A stretch of 64,000 nucleotides of DNA, taken from Azospirillum sp. B21. GTDB lineage: Bacteria; Pseudomonadota; Alphaproteobacteria; Azospirillales; Azospirillaceae. Under the pieces are notes generated by a model. It did not search any database, was not told the DNA's origin, and saw only the letters and a list, made by a program, of their open reading frames with translations. Below, one piece after another: positions 62,443 through 64,000 of this stretch. Position 1 is the stretch's first letter. Each line of letters begins with the position of its first letter. A program made the translations under genes and the position numbers. Location of the stretch: assembly GCF_008364825.1 (NCBI RefSeq), contig NZ_VTTO01000005.1, positions 1 to 64,000 of the forward strand, written 5' to 3'.

Positions 62443-64000
62443 TCACACCGCCCAGCAGCCGCAGCCGAGCGCGCCCCAGAAGGACTGCACGTCGGCGGCC
62501 GGGACGTCGGCGGCGTAGGCGGCGGCATGGTCATGGCCGTGAACGCCGCAGCCAGTGGCGCAGCCGCAGGCCGATGCCAGCGCCTTCCGCTGGTCGCCCG
62601 CAGCGCCGTCGGCCGCCTTGTAATAGCCGCCAAAGGTGCGCACGGGCGACCAGTCCGGCATCGGCTTGGGCAATTGCGGCGCCAGCGGGCTGTAATCGCC
62701 CTCGCCATGCACCACGGCACCGCCGAGCATGGTCAGGACCGAGTTCAGATGGGCGATGCGGTCTTCGGAGATCGAGAAGAAGTCGTCGGACAGCACGGCG
62801 AGGTCGGCCAACTGACCGGCCTTGATCTGCCCCTTCTTCCCCTGTTCGTTGGAGAACCAGGTGTTGGCTTCCGTCCACAGCCGCAGCGCCGTTTCGCGGT
62901 CCATCCGGTTGGCCTGGGGATAGAGGCTGAGACCGCCGACCGTCCTGCCCGTCACCAGCCAGGACAGCGAGACCCACGGGTTGTAGCTGGCGACGCGGGT
63001 GGCGTCGGTGCCGGCGCCGACCGGCAGGCCGGCCGCCATCATTTTCGCGATGGGCGGGGTCCGTTCCGCCGCCTTCGCGCCGTAGCGCTCGACGAAATAC
63101 TCGCCCTGATAGGCCATGCGGTGCTGGACGGCGATGCCGCCGCCGAGTGCGGCGATGCGGTCGATGTTACGGTCGCTGATCGTCTCCGCATGGTCGAAGA
63201 ACCAGTGCAGCCCGTCGAAGGGGATGTCGCGATTGACCTTCTCGAACACGTCCAGCGCGCGGCTGATCGTCTGGTCGTAGGTGGCGTGCAGACGCCAGGG
63301 CCAGCGGTTCTCGGCCAGCAGGCGGATCACCGGCTCCAGATCGCCTTCCATGTTCGGCGGCATGTCGGGGCGGGCGACGCGGAAATCCTCGAAATCGGCG
63401 GCGGAATAGACCAGCATCTCGCCGGCGCCGTTGTGGCGATAGCTGTCGTCGCCATCACCGGGCTTCACCTTCGACGCCCAGCCGGCGAAGTCGGCAAGCT
63501 CCTCCTTCGGCTTCTGGGTGAACAGGTTGTAGCTGATGCGCAGGGTCAGCTCGCCATCGGCATGCAGCTTTTCGATGATGGCGTAATCGTCGGGATAGTT
63601 CTGGTAACCGCCGCCGGCGTCGATCACTCCGGTCACGCCCAGCCGGTTCATCTCGCGCATGAAATGGCGGGTGGAGTTCAGCTGGTACTCGGGCGGCAGC
63701 TTCGGCCCCTTGGCCAGCGTGGAATAGAGGATCGTCGCGTTGGGCTGCGCCAGCAGCAGGCCGGTCGGGTTGCCGGCAGCATCGCGGACGATCTCGCCGC
63801 CCGGCGGGTTCGGCGTGTCCCTGGTATAGCCGACGGCGCGCAGGGCCGCGGCGTTCAGCAGGGCGCGGTCGTAGAGGTGCAGGATGAAGACCGGCGTGTC
63901 GGGAGCGGCGGCGTTCAGCTCCTCGATGGTCGGCAGGCGCTTTTCGGCGAACTGGTGCTCGGTGAAGCCGCCGACCACCCGGACCCACTGCGGCGGCGGC
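62443..64000 (-). CDS. YtcJ-like amidohydrolase (5' end beyond right edge)
   Basis: About 518 residues are visible; the N-terminus, with the first metal-binding HxH, is outside the window. The amidohydrolase_3 family pattern is present: GVTGVIDAGGGYQNYP, WRLHATYDQTISRALDVFE (His ligand), HWFFDHAETISD (second His), VQHRMAYQGEYFV, PVGAGTDATRVASYNPW (catalytic Asp) and AGQLADLAVLSDDFF. Such enzymes hydrolyse amide or imidate bonds of unknown substrates. An unusual C-terminal tail (about the last 40 residues) is rich in Cys, His and Ala: SACGCATGCGVHGHDH and GALGCGCWAV. Confidence 0.88.
   Translation of the reverse strand, partial: PPPQWVRVVGGFTEHQFAEKRLPTIEELNAAAPDTPVFILHLYDRALLNAAALRAVGYTRDTPNPPGGEIVRDAAGNPTGLLLAQPNATILYSTLAKGPKLPPEYQLNSTRHFMREMNRLGVTGVIDAGGGYQNYPDDYAIIEKLHADGELTLRISYNLFTQKPKEELADFAGWASKVKPGDGDDSYRHNGAGEMLVYSAADFEDFRVARPDMPPNMEGDLEPVIRLLAENRWPWRLHATYDQTISRALDVFEKVNRDIPFDGLHWFFDHAETISDRNIDRIAALGGGIAVQHRMAYQGEYFVERYGAKAAERTPPIAKMMAAGLPVGAGTDATRVASYNPWVSLSWLVTGRTVGGLSLYPQANRMDRETALRLWTEANTWFSNEQGKKGQIKAGQLADLAVLSDDFFSISEDRIAHLNSVLTMLGGAVVHGEGDYSPLAPQLPKPMPDWSPVRTFGGYYKAADGAAGDQRKALASACGCATGCGVHGHDHAAAYAADVPAADVQSFWGALGCGCWAV

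Overview
The window is about 68-70% GC, with no rRNA, tRNA, ribosomal or replication genes. It is packed with solute transporters, catabolic operons, a siderophore locus and two-component systems. Gene content and style (UrtA-type amide transporter, FecI/FecR, TctABC, hybrid kinases, GC-rich intergenic hairpin repeats) fit a plant- or soil-associated alphaproteobacterium. An Azospirillum-like Rhodospirillales species is my best inference, possibly on a large plasmid or chromid. That is not proven by any marker gene here.

Region 1 (1-10.3 kb): two sugar-acid or tricarboxylate modules, each with an HpcH/HpaI aldolase. The first, on the minus strand, has an MFS transporter, an UxuA-like TIM-barrel enzyme, tartronate semialdehyde reductase, glycerate 2-kinase and an aldolase cut by the left edge. 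A divergent LacI/GntR-type repressor faces it across a 365-bp operator region. The second has TctC-TctB-TctA plus a paralogous aldolase, with a divergent LysR regulator.

Region 2 (11.4-27.7 kb): an apparently complete indole-3-acetic acid (auxin) degradation operon in the order iacHABICDEFG on the minus strand, followed by a hemerythrin gene. Divergent from it is a branched-chain-type ABC transporter (with a LivM-LivG fusion), a ketopantoate-reductase-like protein, a class II aldolase and a MarR regulator. A perfect 12-bp palindrome lies in the shared control region.

Region 3 (27.9-42.3 kb): amide nitrogen use. Aliphatic amidase AmiE, a LuxR-type response regulator and an unusual permease-histidine kinase-receiver fusion lie beside a urtABCDE-like transporter followed by formamidase FmdA and FmdB. 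The same inverted repeat (ATACG-N8-CGTAT) precedes both amiE and the transporter operon. An acyl-CoA synthetase follows.

Region 4 (42.5-54.0 kb): a petrobactin-type siderophore locus (asbA, asbB, asbC, a fused asbD-asbE, asbF) downstream of a DUF2218 gene, a TonB-dependent receptor with an STN signalling domain, and FecR. FecI is divergent. Fur-like boxes lie before fecI and before the receptor.

Region 5 (54.2-64 kb): a tightly overlapping four-gene signalling operon (receiver; kinase-like/AAA/GAF/histidine kinase; receiver-PAS-histidine kinase; FixJ-like regulator). A DoxX-like membrane protein and an amidohydrolase that runs off the right edge follow on the other strand.
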